Positions 1 to 9,639 of a stretch of 62,178 nt of DNA are shown here, piece after piece. The notes under the pieces were generated by a model that saw nothing but the letters and a program-made list of their open reading frames with translations, was not told the origin of the DNA and did no database searches. Source of the DNA: an uncultured Candidatus Poseidoniales archaeon. GTDB lineage: Archaea > Thermoplasmatota > Poseidoniia > Poseidoniales > Poseidoniaceae. Position 1 is the first letter of the stretch. Each line of letters begins with the position of its first letter. The stretch lies in the NCBI GenBank assembly GCA_902605365.1, contig CACLCM010000007.1, positions 1 through 62,178 of the forward strand. The letters are read 5' to 3'. The position numbers and the translations under genes are program-made.

Positions 1-384
1 ACTGGATGGAATCCGATTACAATCACTCACAGAATTACAGAAGACCAAACATTGTGGGATGCATCAACGGCAAATCCATCTATTCAACTTGAAATGAAAG
101 TAAAGGGAGATAGGCAGCAAACTTCTCCGTTTACGGTTAGTGGTGAAATTGCTAACTTTTCATTAGAACTTTCAGCAGAAGGCGACACTCGTGTAGAATT
201 GCCAATTGACCCTGCATCTTGGGATGAATCATTCCAAGCAGGAGAAGATGGAATGCCTGCTGCAGCGGATGATGAAGGATTGTTGCCAGGATTCTTATTC
301 ACATCAGCACTTGCAACAATGACGCTCGCTGCAGTCTACCTACCTAGCAGGAAAGACTCAGAGGACACTCGAGATAGAACTTGA
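1..384 (+). CDS. C-terminal end of a membrane-anchored surface protein (5' end outside window)
   Basis: The frame is open from base 1, so the gene begins upstream of the window; about 127 residues are seen. The visible part is a beta-rich extracellular-type segment with many Ser/Thr/Asp, followed by an acidic stretch and a single hydrophobic segment (starting LLPGFLFTSALA) and a short Arg/Lys/Asp tail. The Pro-Gly-Phe at the head of the hydrophobic segment recalls archaeal PGF-CTERM sorting signals, but the match is loose. The last 27 nt overlap the 3' end of convergent hisS. Function is unknown; a cell-surface role is inferred from topology. Confidence 0.7.
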   Translation, partial: TGWNPITITHRITEDQTLWDASTANPSIQLEMKVKGDRQQTSPFTVSGEIANFSLELSAEGDTRVELPIDPASWDESFQAGEDGMPAAADDEGLLPGFLFTSALATMTLAAVYLPSRKDSEDTRDRT

Positions 385-1677
385 GTCTAGGGCCACAACG
401 CTCTGCTCTCCAGAGACCAAGTTCTTGACACTACATTGACCGTTTTCAAGGTCCTGTGGTCCAACGATTACTACATTGCTAAATCCGTTCTTCGAAGCCC
501 AATCTAGGGACTTGCCGATATTCTTGCCTCGCAGATCTAACTCGACATTATTTCCTGCATTTCGCAATTCTTTCACTATGGCAAGAACAGCGTTTGTATC
601 GATTCTAAATGGTAGCATCAGAGTTGTAGTGGCAGGAGTCTCACCGGGAACTACCTCGCTGCGACCTGCCCTCTCTGCTTGAGCTTCGAGTGCCAATAGA
701 ACTCTATCAAAACCTAATCCAAAGCCGCATGACGGGTCTAAATCTTCCAGTCCAAATAGGTGTAGTAGACGGTATGACCCTCCACCTAGAACCTGTCCTT
801 CTCCGCCAAGTTCTGCTACATTGACTTCGAAAACCATGCCGGTGTAGTAATCCAAACCTCTGGCTACGCAGAGGTTTACTTTGAGTGAAGGTGGGGTTGG
901 AGCTAGGGATTCTAGAGCGCTGAGCAATTGCCTCAACTCATCTAGAGATTCTAGAGGCACACCCATACTTGTCAAAATCTCTCTAGCCGAATCAAGTGTC
1001 TCAATTCCACCATCTAACTCTGAAAGACTGCGAAGGTCTTGAGTTGCAGATGAATCAATGCCATTTTTTGCAAATAATTCAGACAAGCCATCCCAGTCAC
1101 CTTTGTCAAGAAGACGCATAGCACTAGCTACTGGTGCTTCTGGCTCACCTTCTTGCGAAAGGCCCAATCCAGTCAAAATGTCACGTAGTACACCAACATG
1201 ACCGATTCTTACCTCATAGTCTTGCAAACCGCAGCCATCGAGCATATTGATTGCTAGAGCAACTACTTCAGCTTCGGCAAACGGACCATTAGCACCGATG
1301 AGTTCAGCACCGTACTGGAAGAACTCACGATATCTTCCCTTCTTAGATTCCTCATATCGGAAACACTGTCCGAAATAAGACAAACGAAGTGGTTTGGGAG
1401 AACTACGCATTTCTTCACTGACCATTCTCATTACGGGAGCGGTTAGTTCGGGGCGCAAAGTCAAGGCTCTGTCAGATTTGTCTTGGAAAGCATACAATTG
1501 CTTTACAACACCAGGTCCTGACTTAGCAGTAAACAGATCTAAAGTCTCAAAAATAGGTGTCTGGACACGCTTGAAACCATGAGATAGCGCCTTAGATTCG
1601 AGTAAATTCTCGAAGGCTAATCGCCTGCTCATAACTTCCGGGGTGAAGTCCCGGGTTCCGCGTGGTCTCTGTACCAT
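358..1677 (-). CDS. hisS: Histidyl-tRNA synthetase
   Basis: Class II aminoacyl-tRNA synthetase that charges tRNA-His in the cytoplasm; 439 residues, normal for the family. The N-terminus reads MVQRPRGTRDF, the HisRS opening. Motif 2 is seen as FGQCFRYEESKKGRYREFFQ, and the histidine-specific motif as ARGLDYYTGMVFE. A C-terminal anticodon-binding domain follows (VELDLRGKNIGKSLDWA region). The ATG at 1677 is preferred over a GTG one codon upstream. The gene overlaps the convergent surface-protein gene by 27 nt. Confidence 0.95.
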   Translation of the reverse strand: MVQRPRGTRDFTPEVMSRRLAFENLLESKALSHGFKRVQTPIFETLDLFTAKSGPGVVKQLYAFQDKSDRALTLRPELTAPVMRMVSEEMRSSPKPLRLSYFGQCFRYEESKKGRYREFFQYGAELIGANGPFAEAEVVALAINMLDGCGLQDYEVRIGHVGVLRDILTGLGLSQEGEPEAPVASAMRLLDKGDWDGLSELFAKNGIDSSATQDLRSLSELDGGIETLDSAREILTSMGVPLESLDELRQLLSALESLAPTPPSLKVNLCVARGLDYYTGMVFEVNVAELGGEGQVLGGGSYRLLHLFGLEDLDPSCGFGLGFDRVLLALEAQAERAGRSEVVPGETPATTTLMLPFRIDTNAVLAIVKELRNAGNNVELDLRGKNIGKSLDWASKNGFSNVVIVGPQDLENGQCSVKNLVSGEQSVVALDSSSISSVL

Positions 1678-1770
1678 CACTATGTGGGGAGTACATCGAG
1701 CATTTCAGATGAACGGCTAACCTTAGGGCTAATGTGGCGGTATTGGTGGCTAAAGAAATGATTCGCACAC

Positions 1771-2259
1771 TCATTCAGATTCGGAGATGTCTCCTGACAA
1801 TTCTTCTAAGTCAGGCGCTTCAGGTACACCTTCCAACGGTGCATCAAGTCTCGACATCTTTTCGACTAACTCCCAATCGGGTTCGCTTGGAGAATCTGTA
1901 GAGGTTACTGGCTGCTTCTCTAATTCAACCGGCGGAGCCTCCTCTCTTTCAACTGGCTTAATTGGAACATCGATACCTAATTTGTTCCATAAGTCAGCAG
2001 ATGTTTCTTCATCCAAAGACTTGCCAGAACGTTCTTGTTTCTCTTTTTGTTTCATATCAAATTCTCTTTGTAGAGTAGTTTCGATTTCGACCTGAGCCTC
2101 TATTCCTGCCCAAACTTTTGCTTCTTCAGCATCTTCTTCTTGCTGTTTCAAAATCTCTAAAGCACGCTTACTTGGCTTATCGAACAATAACCAAAACCAA
2201 CGGACTATTGGAATCAGTATTATGGCAATTGCCAAACCTAAGCCTATCCATTGGAACAT
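1771..2259 (-). CDS. Small membrane-anchored coiled-coil protein, unknown function
   Basis: 162 residues. One N-terminal hydrophobic segment (residues about 4-27, IGLGLAIAIILIPIVRWFW) is followed by a Glu/Lys-rich helical region (about 30-90) and an acidic, Pro-rich tail, giving the look of an anchored cytoplasmic helix. No family was recognised. It lies 11 nt downstream of the symporter gene on the same strand, so it is probably the last gene of the carboxypeptidase-symporter unit. That position suggests, but does not show, a role linked to the transporter. Confidence 0.75.
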   Translation of the reverse strand: MFQWIGLGLAIAIILIPIVRWFWLLFDKPSKRALEILKQQEEDAEEAKVWAGIEAQVEIETTLQREFDMKQKEKQERSGKSLDEETSADLWNKLGIDVPIKPVEREEAPPVELEKQPVTSTDSPSEPDWELVEKMSRLDAPLEGVPEAPDLEELSGDISESE

Positions 2260-2270
2260 ACTAATTCCAA

Positions 2271-3956
2271 TTAATGAACCTCTCTGGCCAGATGTTCCCA
2301 GCCAGGTGGGTAATTTCCGACTGCAACAACTAATTCGTCGTCTCCACCCGGTAGCATCGAAATATCTACTTCTGCGCCTTCAGGTACATTCCTGAATAGA
2401 GGACGCTGAATCAACTTCTTGTTCAACAATAGGAATCCTCCAGCAACTACTCCCCAGAATAGTAGGATAATTGTGATTCCGTTAGGATTAGACGGGTTCC
2501 AAACATCAGGAGTGTTTGCAATCATATCTCCGAAGTATGATACTATGAGAACTGTAAACAATACAGGGAATGCAAGATACATCAGAATATCCCACCATCT
2601 TCCAATCCAGATGTCGTTGTCACCAGTATTGATGAAATCGTCACGGAATGCAGAAACACCGACTCCTAGGTATCCAGATAGTCCTGGTGCAGATTCACCG
2701 GATTCGACCTGAGCACGCCACTTCTGGTATCCATACTTCCAAATTGTGAAAGCGATGAATAGACCGCTAAACATCAAACCATATCCCCAAATGTGGTCTT
2801 GAACCTCAAGGAATTGTGGGAATGCTGTGCCATCAGGAGCGATTGTGATCCATAATATTGCAGAAGGTAATCCAAAGATTAGGATTGCAATCGAAGTCAA
2901 AAGAACCGACTTCTCACGCTCATAGCCATGGTCAACGAAGTTTCGTACACACAGTTCAACTGTAGAAATCATCGATGTCAATGCAGCGAAAGATAACGCT
3001 AGGAAGAATCCACTCATCATCACCCATGCTCCAATTGAGCCTCCAGGTGCTTGAGCGAATACTTCAGGCAAAGCAAGGAATGTGATTGCTGAAGAACCAT
3101 TGGTAACAGTATCTAGTGGATTATCTGAAACTGCAAAGATTGCAGATAGTACAGTTAATCCTGCGATGATTGAAATCGAATTGTTTGCTAATCCCATTGT
3201 GAATGCGTTTAGAGTAGTATCCTCGTCCTTGCGCATGTAAACGGAGTAAGTAATTGCCATTCCCATTCCTGCTGAACACGACCATGCCGACTGCGACAGC
3301 CCGTTTATCCAGATTGCTGGGTCACTGAGTGAACTCCATTTTACTGTAAACATGAACAAGAATCCATCCAGAGTTCCATCCGACATGTCCATCCACAGTG
3401 ACAATCCTAAGGACATGAACAGAAGAACGAATAATGATATCATCAAAATTACGTTTACCTTCTCAATAGCTTTAGCACCCTTCCAAATTGCTAGTAATGT
3501 AATTGCAATAACCAAAAACTGGAAGAAAATTACGTTGCCAGAGGATTGTAGGAATTCGTTCCACACGAGTTGTGTATCTACATCATCTCCAACCAAACCA
3601 TTGCTAACACCTAACTGGAAATATTTCAGACACCAACCTGCAACAACAGCATAGTAGAATCCAATCGCTGTTGAAATCCATGCTGTCCAAAGTCCCATCC
3701 AAGCGAAATGTTTTCCTGCGAAAATACGGAATGTACCAATAGTTCCCGTTCGACTTCTCTTACCTAATGCGAACTCTGCAATTACCAGAGGTATAGACCA
3801 AGCAAACAAGAAGATAAGCCATGGAATAAGGAAAGTTCCTCCTTCGTTAGCACCAACCATTCTAGGGAATCGCCAAATATTTCCTGTACCGATTGCGGCA
3901 CCTATAGCAGCGAAAATGAGTCCCATTCTTCCGCTGAACTGGTCGGATTGGCTCAT
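2271..3956 (-). CDS. Sodium-dependent symporter of the NSS/SNF family
   Basis: 561 residues with about 12 membrane helices. The first helix carries the family signature AAIGAAIGTGNIWRFPRMVG, where Na+ and substrate bind, followed by NEGGTFLIPW. The NSS family imports amino acids or related amines with Na+; substrate cannot be read from the sequence. The start codon overlaps the stop of the upstream M14 carboxypeptidase in ATGA, implying translational coupling. A simple reading is that the secreted peptidase releases amino acids that this carrier takes up. A hydrophilic C-terminal extension follows the last helix. Confidence 0.92.
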   Translation of the reverse strand: MSQSDQFSGRMGLIFAAIGAAIGTGNIWRFPRMVGANEGGTFLIPWLIFLFAWSIPLVIAEFALGKRSRTGTIGTFRIFAGKHFAWMGLWTAWISTAIGFYYAVVAGWCLKYFQLGVSNGLVGDDVDTQLVWNEFLQSSGNVIFFQFLVIAITLLAIWKGAKAIEKVNVILMISLFVLLFMSLGLSLWMDMSDGTLDGFLFMFTVKWSSLSDPAIWINGLSQSAWSCSAGMGMAITYSVYMRKDEDTTLNAFTMGLANNSISIIAGLTVLSAIFAVSDNPLDTVTNGSSAITFLALPEVFAQAPGGSIGAWVMMSGFFLALSFAALTSMISTVELCVRNFVDHGYEREKSVLLTSIAILIFGLPSAILWITIAPDGTAFPQFLEVQDHIWGYGLMFSGLFIAFTIWKYGYQKWRAQVESGESAPGLSGYLGVGVSAFRDDFINTGDNDIWIGRWWDILMYLAFPVLFTVLIVSYFGDMIANTPDVWNPSNPNGITIILLFWGVVAGGFLLLNKKLIQRPLFRNVPEGAEVDISMLPGGDDELVVAVGNYPPGWEHLAREVH

Positions 3957-6172
3957 GAGGAGCCCTCCTCCAATACCTCGGCTTCGATTAATTCGGTGGC
4001 ACTGACAAGTTCAGCCAGCACCTCTTCTTCATCTTCCATCATCATTCGAAGACAGACACCAAGTCCTCCCCAAACAAAGAATGCAACAGTCATGAATAGC
4101 ATCATTGAGCCCAAGACATTTCCAAATGGTGCTCTATATTCTATCTTCATTTCAAAATATTGTGAATTAGTCGGATATTCAATTTTCTGAGTTCCACCAA
4201 GTGTAGAGATCATAGCTTTCACATGCAAGACTCCATTTTCATCATCGCCTACTGGGAGGTTTGCAACTACCTTGTAGCCTTGACCTGAATCGTTGAGTAA
4301 ATCACAAGTTTCTCCTTTCACAACAGAGAATTCTGTATGTGACCAACTCTCTGTGAACCATTCCTTCGGCCCGTAATCTGATTGTTGCCTACTTGGCTTT
4401 ACCATGCGGTACATCATGTGTGAATTTTGTTTATTCAAATCGATTGCAAATGCATTATCTAGACACATCTCTACAGGAATGTCTCCTGACTCAGGGATTA
4501 CTGGTTCAATTATGACTTGATTTCGAACGATATTATTCATTTCTAAATCCGCTCTTTCCCTTGGGTTATCTGCAATCTTAATCATGTAAAATGCAATACC
4601 GTTATTCCTTACTGCAATATGGTCAACATCATCTTCGTGCTGATGGAATGCAGTTCCAATTTCCATTGTATAACAGTAAGAGCCGTGAACACCATAGTGC
4701 CAATCACAGAAATCACCAGTTGTTGGATACAGGTCTGAAGATTGCATGTTAGTGTAATCTGTCATCTCTGCCATTTGGTCGCCGTGATAGACGAGTTGGT
4801 CGTGGTCTGTTGTCTCACATCCTGTGCAGTGGCCCCATGGATACAGCACTAATTCGGAGTAGGAATGGTAAGTCAGGGTAGCCTTGAACTCTGAAGCCCC
4901 GTCGTTGTTATCATCATTCATTTCAGTCATATCCTGAATGAACTTGGTTTCAGGCTCGGAATTACCACCAGCCCAATCCTCATCGGTTTGGCCATCATTA
5001 TCATCATCTTCACCGTCAACATTGTCTTCATTGACTAGACCGTCTCCATCGTTATCTGTTGTATCATAAGGCCCGGTGTAAACGTCATTATTGGTAATCC
5101 CTGCTTGTTCATCTTCAGCAGGAGTACAGGTTCCTGGAATAAGTGGGACTGTTGCGCCTAATGGCCATCCCCATTCGAACTGATAGTTACGATTCAAATC
5201 GACTCCGTCACAGTCTTCATCAACTTGCTCGTTAGGGTCAGGCAGTGGCTCAATCCCATTATTGCGCAGATTCTTTCTCCATCCTCCACTAGGACAAGAT
5301 TCCCAAGAAGGCATTGGACAGAACTCTTCTCTGTCGTATTTTTGTCCATCAACATTCAATAATGGAATTAGATAAATTTCTCGATTATCGACAAGATTTG
5401 TCAATTCTACTTCACTAAAATCTTCGTCGACTCCAAAGTCTCCAGGGTTACATGGCTTACCATCGCCATTGCTATCTTGCCATTCAGGCTCAAGAGCTAG
5501 GCAATCGCCATCGTCATCGACTTGACCATCACCATCTGCATCGCCCCATGGATCTTCATCGATTAGGCCATCTCCATCATTATCAACAGGGCCGCCACCA
5601 TAGTAGTGAGCAACGGTTTCCATAAAGAGGATAGGAACTTGGAAACTCATCCATTCTCTTGCGTGGTGGTTTCCTACAATCATGACATCTGGACGGTCAG
5701 GATAGTTTCCATTGTCGCCGTTAAATGCGTTGTAATCTCCACCTTGAACATCACCTGTAATCTTCAACCACGGTGAAGAATAACCGTAATGCCAGCCTTC
5801 GTATGTATCCGCAGTGGTCTCTTCGCCTCTTGCATTTATTCCACCGTTAAGGCCTTCATGGAATTCGAAAATTTCAGGGTTTTCTTGGGCTAAGACCATC
5901 ATTCTAGCTTTCATTGTCTCGTAGGAGTGGTACTCTTTGAATTGCAGTACCTCGTCTCCGCCCCAAGGGAATACATATTCGCACACAGGGGTTCCTTCCC
6001 CAGTGACTTCACAGGAAATATAGTCGCCATCTTCGTCCCATATCTCCCAAGGATCTGCTGCGCTTGGCTCTTCGTCTTGGGCTGCAGATGAAATCACAAC
6101 GGGAGAAAGTAGTGATAGCAAAAAGGGTAGTAGAAGAATCGTAAGAGATGTCTTTCTGGATTCGAAACGCAT
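3953..6172 (-). CDS. Secreted, membrane-anchored M14 zinc carboxypeptidase with Asp-rich calcium-type repeats
   Basis: 739 residues from the ATG at 6172. An upstream in-frame ATG at 6208 would add 12 residues before the signal peptide, so 6172 is preferred. A signal peptide (TSLTILLLPFLLSLLSPVVI) leads into an M14 domain with the zinc motif NHHAREW and the substrate-site DLNRNYQFEW. Asp/Gly-rich segments such as DNDGDGLIDEDPWGDADGDG and DNDGDGLVNEDN interrupt the domain and resemble thrombospondin type 3 or dockerin-type Ca2+ loops. A final hydrophobic helix and acidic tail anchor it at the membrane. It likely digests marine peptides outside the cell for the coupled NSS symporter. Confidence 0.9.
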   Translation of the reverse strand: MRFESRKTSLTILLLPFLLSLLSPVVISSAAQDEEPSAADPWEIWDEDGDYISCEVTGEGTPVCEYVFPWGGDEVLQFKEYHSYETMKARMMVLAQENPEIFEFHEGLNGGINARGEETTADTYEGWHYGYSSPWLKITGDVQGGDYNAFNGDNGNYPDRPDVMIVGNHHAREWMSFQVPILFMETVAHYYGGGPVDNDGDGLIDEDPWGDADGDGQVDDDGDCLALEPEWQDSNGDGKPCNPGDFGVDEDFSEVELTNLVDNREIYLIPLLNVDGQKYDREEFCPMPSWESCPSGGWRKNLRNNGIEPLPDPNEQVDEDCDGVDLNRNYQFEWGWPLGATVPLIPGTCTPAEDEQAGITNNDVYTGPYDTTDNDGDGLVNEDNVDGEDDDNDGQTDEDWAGGNSEPETKFIQDMTEMNDDNNDGASEFKATLTYHSYSELVLYPWGHCTGCETTDHDQLVYHGDQMAEMTDYTNMQSSDLYPTTGDFCDWHYGVHGSYCYTMEIGTAFHQHEDDVDHIAVRNNGIAFYMIKIADNPRERADLEMNNIVRNQVIIEPVIPESGDIPVEMCLDNAFAIDLNKQNSHMMYRMVKPSRQQSDYGPKEWFTESWSHTEFSVVKGETCDLLNDSGQGYKVVANLPVGDDENGVLHVKAMISTLGGTQKIEYPTNSQYFEMKIEYRAPFGNVLGSMMLFMTVAFFVWGGLGVCLRMMMEDEEEVLAELVSATELIEAEVLEEGSS

Positions 6173-6227
6173 GGCTATCAACTTGGCCAAACCCTCCCCC
6201 CTCTTCAAAGCGTCGTGTCTATGAATT

Positions 6228-6245
6228 AGCCCCCCTTAGGGGGCT
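6228..6245. repeat. Perfect 7-bp inverted repeat between divergent genes
   Basis: AGCCCCC, a four-base CTTA spacer, then GGGGGCT. It lies between the start of the carboxypeptidase gene (minus) and mscS (plus), so it is either a 5' leader hairpin or an operator. No T-run follows on either strand, which argues against a terminator. Confidence 0.5.
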
Positions 6246-6299
6246 GTCTGCAAAAAACATAGGGAAAACAACATCGTCTCTAGAGGTTTGCCAATTACC

Positions 6300-7349
6300 A
6301 TGCAGATAGTAGTAGATGCGATTCCTGGCCATGACAAAGAGATTTACGGGGTGAGCGTTGAAAGCGTTTTGACAGTAACTTTACTTGCGATTTTCATCCT
6401 TATCATACGGGAAATTAGCGGATACGTTATCCCGCGTATTTTTGGTAATTTAAGATTGGTCAGCGAGGTTGCACGTGATGCCCTCAACGGCTCTGGTAAA
6501 GCGCTCGGAGTAGCTGGTGGATGCTGGGCAAGTTTGTATTTGTTTGAGGACATGGATTGGCTAGCCTCAATATTAACGCTGGTTATGGTAGTAGCATTGG
6601 TTGTAACCGCATTCAGATTTGTCGGTATAATTCATGCATTTGTCTTATGGACGGATGATGATGGAGAATTGGATGGTTCCCAGAAGACTGTGGTTTCAGC
6701 TGCAGAAAGTATCATGCGATTTTTGATTGTCATTTTTGGAATGGTTTTCATCGCAGATGCTTTGGGATTCGACCTGACAACAATGGTGGCTGGATTAGGA
6801 ATCACCGGGCTTGCATTAGCGCTTGCCGCCCAAGATACGATTTCCAATATATTTGGAGCGACCACTGTACTACTAGACCGTCCGTTCCAGGTTGGAGACT
6901 GGGTCGTCATAGGCACGGTTGAGGGAGAAGTTATGCAAATAGGACTGCGAACAACACTAATTCGTACCAGCCTTGACACCGTAGTGACAATGCCAAATGC
7001 AAACTTGTCGAATACACCTGTGGAGAATTGGGGTAAGCGAAGATTCCGTCGCTGGCAACCAATTTTCAAATTAGATATCAATTCTGACCCTGCTAAAGTC
7101 TCGGAATTCTGTGACGGGGTTGCTAACCTAATCGCTAGTCATGAAAAGACAATGAAAGAAGAAGACTCATTCGCCAGAGTATCTACCTTAGGTCCTGATG
7201 CAATAGATATTGGATGCAATATTTACTGGGACATTGCAAGTGGAAAGATAGAGCGAGAGGCTAGAGACGGTTTCCTAATAGAAGTCATGGAAATAGCAAA
7301 AACTCACGAATTGAAGTTCCACGATAACAGAAGGCGTCACAGTGCTTGA
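6300..7349 (+). CDS. mscS: MscS-family mechanosensitive ion channel
   Basis: 349 residues. Three or more hydrophobic helices (residues about 15-170) lead to the pore-lining TM3 segment GLGITGLALALAAQDTISNI, then the beta domain (LDRPFQVGDWVVIGTVEGEV) and VTMPNANLSNTPVENW, all typical of MscS. It opens under membrane tension to release solutes on hypo-osmotic shock. ATG 6300 is chosen over the in-frame TTG at 6288 because the GAGGT at 6283 would be too close to the TTG. The 3' end overlaps the convergent unknown gene by 13 nt. Confidence 0.93.
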   Translation: MQIVVDAIPGHDKEIYGVSVESVLTVTLLAIFILIIREISGYVIPRIFGNLRLVSEVARDALNGSGKALGVAGGCWASLYLFEDMDWLASILTLVMVVALVVTAFRFVGIIHAFVLWTDDDGELDGSQKTVVSAAESIMRFLIVIFGMVFIADALGFDLTTMVAGLGITGLALALAAQDTISNIFGATTVLLDRPFQVGDWVVIGTVEGEVMQIGLRTTLIRTSLDTVVTMPNANLSNTPVENWGKRRFRRWQPIFKLDINSDPAKVSEFCDGVANLIASHEKTMKEEDSFARVSTLGPDAIDIGCNIYWDIASGKIEREARDGFLIEVMEIAKTHELKFHDNRRRHSA

Positions 7350-8371
7350 CGCCAATCTGGTTCATTGTAAGTATACAAGAATGATGAAATTATCCAGATT
7401 AGCCCGAAGGTAAAGTAGCCAATTGAAGGTTCATCAAATTCGCCCGCTCTGTCTAACCAAAAGGTCCCGATGAGACCGAATATGGCGAGTGGTATCCCCA
7501 TTTTCATTAATCGCATTATTCCCAATTTGGCCTGAATGCGATCTACGCTATTGAGATATTCATCTATTTCTGGGTCAGCGACTCCAAAGGCAACCGCTTC
7601 GGCTTTGGAAAGAATATTGATGTCATATCTCATGTGCGCAACTCCTCCAGTAGCGATTCTCATAACATCGTCACCCCAATATTTTGATGGAACGAACTCT
7701 CTCCATTTCAACATGACATTGTGCTTAATCGCCTGCCTTAACATTGGAAGGTTGGTATCATCTTTCCAAAGAAGTGCATCACATAATGGAAGGGGAATCG
7801 GTCGCATTCCACTTAACTCAATTCGGGGAATTCCAATGGTATTGTAACTGTGAGGAGCTCTCCATAATGTACTAGTTTTGAGAGTGTCTTCAACCTTCTT
7901 CAGTCGAGCATTCCAACCATATTCATCATTAGGGGTACTCCAGCCCCCATCTATCAGAGCTAAATGCAGTCCTGATAGTGATTTAGCAGTAACTTTTACA
8001 GGGTTTTCTTTGGGGTAAATTAAGACGTGGTCTCCATCTTTATCACAGCCTGCAACCGGCAATTGGAGGTGCTCTTTCAAAGCAGATTTCAGTTGAGGAT
8101 TTCGACTAAGTCTTGAGGCATGCTTTCCGGTTGGAATCGGGATTACCAATGCTTTGTATTCGCCAATATCAAACCAAATTCCACTACGGTCTTCATCTAC
8201 CTGTTCGAACGCTTCAACCTCTGGCCAATCTCCCCATGTTTTCTCGTGACCATTCCACCAGTCAAGAGTTATCTCAGGAACGTGCAGAGGACGTGTTCCC
8301 CAAGATGTCGATATAGAGGACTCATCATGACTTTTGGCGATGCCTTTTGGCCACCATGGTCTCTCCTCCAT
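7337..8371 (-). CDS. Hypothetical protein with two C-terminal membrane helices
   Basis: 344 residues. A soluble Trp-rich N-terminal region of about 280 residues is followed by two hydrophobic helices near residues 288-335 (IPLAIFGLIGTFWL and SIGYFTFGLIWIISSFLY), with a short polar tail. No catalytic motif or known family was recognised. It is convergent with mscS (13-nt overlap) and divergent from the cis-prenyltransferase gene. Confidence 0.75.
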   Translation of the reverse strand: MEERPWWPKGIAKSHDESSISTSWGTRPLHVPEITLDWWNGHEKTWGDWPEVEAFEQVDEDRSGIWFDIGEYKALVIPIPTGKHASRLSRNPQLKSALKEHLQLPVAGCDKDGDHVLIYPKENPVKVTAKSLSGLHLALIDGGWSTPNDEYGWNARLKKVEDTLKTSTLWRAPHSYNTIGIPRIELSGMRPIPLPLCDALLWKDDTNLPMLRQAIKHNVMLKWREFVPSKYWGDDVMRIATGGVAHMRYDINILSKAEAVAFGVADPEIDEYLNSVDRIQAKLGIMRLMKMGIPLAIFGLIGTFWLDRAGEFDEPSIGYFTFGLIWIISSFLYTYNEPDWRQAL

Positions 8372-8444
8372 GAAGAGGCCGAAGGGTCGGTGGGGATTAA
8401 CTCAAACGGTTGAAGCGAATGGGTGGGGATAGGGGGGCGATGTT

Positions 8445-9224
8445 ATGGGTATCAGTAATCGCCTTGGTGATGTTCTTGGTAGTGCGGTCGAAGCAAAACT
8501 GCTACGCCAAGTGAAAAAGCATCCAGACAAGATAAACCACCTCGCTATTATTATGGATGGCAATCGAAGATTCGCTTGGTCCAAAGCCCTAGAAACTGAT
8601 ATTGGGCACAAAATGGGCAAGATGAAATTAGAACAGGTTCTTGACTGGGTCTTGGAATTAGAGATTCACTATTTTACAGTCTATGCATTATCTACCGAGA
8701 ATCTAAATCGTCCTGCTGGTGAATTAGAAGGACTTTTCAAACTCTATGTTGAAGGATTGAAGGATATTGCAGACGACCCTAGAATCCATGAGAATAAAGT
8801 GAAAGTACAGATTATTGGAAGAAGGGAATTACTTCCAGATTCGGTTAATGAAGCGATTAGATATGCAGAAGAAAAGACTGCAAATTATGATGATTTCACA
8901 TTTACTGTTTGCCTGGCATATGGAAGCCGGGAAGAAATGCTTGATGCGATAAAAAGCATTGCTGCAGACCACAGTTCAGGTGAATTAGAGCTAGATTCAA
9001 TCGATGAAGGCGAGGTTAGTCGCAGACTATACACTGCTGAAATGCCGGATCCCGATTTGGTAATCCGCACATCTGGAGAAGAAAGAATCTCTAACTTCCT
9101 ACTATGGCAAATGGCTTATTCAGAATTATATTTCACTGATGTATTCTGGCCTTCTTTCTCTAAGAAAGAATTACTCAAAGCTATTCAAACATACCAAGCA
9201 CGAAAGCGTAGGTTTGGTGAATGA
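8445..9224 (+). CDS. uppS: Cis-prenyltransferase (polyprenyl diphosphate synthase, UppS type)
   Basis: 259 residues, normal for the family. It adds isopentenyl units in cis configuration to make the polyprenyl lipid carrier used for protein glycosylation and envelope glycans. Conserved blocks are visible: LAIIMDGNRRFAWSKA (diphosphate-binding Asp), YALSTENLNRP, and PDLVIRTSGEERISNFLLWQ followed by YSELYFTDVFWP. The ATG follows a G-rich tract. The stop overlaps the start of the Nudix gene, so the two are likely co-transcribed. Confidence 0.95.
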   Translation: MGISNRLGDVLGSAVEAKLLRQVKKHPDKINHLAIIMDGNRRFAWSKALETDIGHKMGKMKLEQVLDWVLELEIHYFTVYALSTENLNRPAGELEGLFKLYVEGLKDIADDPRIHENKVKVQIIGRRELLPDSVNEAIRYAEEKTANYDDFTFTVCLAYGSREEMLDAIKSIAADHSSGELELDSIDEGEVSRRLYTAEMPDPDLVIRTSGEERISNFLLWQMAYSELYFTDVFWPSFSKKELLKAIQTYQARKRRFGE

Positions 9225-9639
9225 ATTGCCTGCATGCGACGAATGTGGTCAATGGGACCAACCTGCTTTGGCAGTGGATGCAGTAGCGATTAGAGGCAAT
9301 GAAATCCTATTGATTAGACGGGCCAAAGAACCATGGAAAGGTATGCTTGCCCTACCTGGCGGATTTGTTGATTCAGGAGAAGATCCTGAAGTGGCAGTTG
9401 TTCGTGAACTGAAAGAGGAATGTGGTATTGATGGAAAGGTCGTTAGATTACTATGTGTCAAAGGCGACCCGGAAAGGGACCCTAGAGGGCATGTAGTCTC
9501 GATTGCATATCTAGTGGCTGCTTTCGATGAGCCTACTGCTGGAGATGATGCTGCAAGTGCAGCTTGGCACCGTATTTCTGAAGTCGAGGAAATGGCTGGC
9601 GACCATATGTCAATCCTTGAGAAGATCAAGCATTTCTGA
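9217..9639 (+). CDS. Nudix hydrolase
   Basis: About 140 residues from the GTG at 9217 (TTG at 9214 also possible); the longer frame running back inside uppS is not needed. It opens with a CDEC metal-binding-like pair. A perfect Nudix box (G-x5-E-x7-REL-x-EE-x-G-I) reads GFVDSGEDPEVAVVRELKEE, then CGI. The family hydrolyses nucleoside diphosphates linked to another group; the substrate is not evident. It overlaps the uppS stop upstream and the convergent glycosyltransferase-like gene by 30 nt downstream. Confidence 0.9.
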   Translation: MNELPACDECGQWDQPALAVDAVAIRGNEILLIRRAKEPWKGMLALPGGFVDSGEDPEVAVVRELKEECGIDGKVVRLLCVKGDPERDPRGHVVSIAYLVAAFDEPTAGDDAASAAWHRISEVEEMAGDHMSILEKIKHF

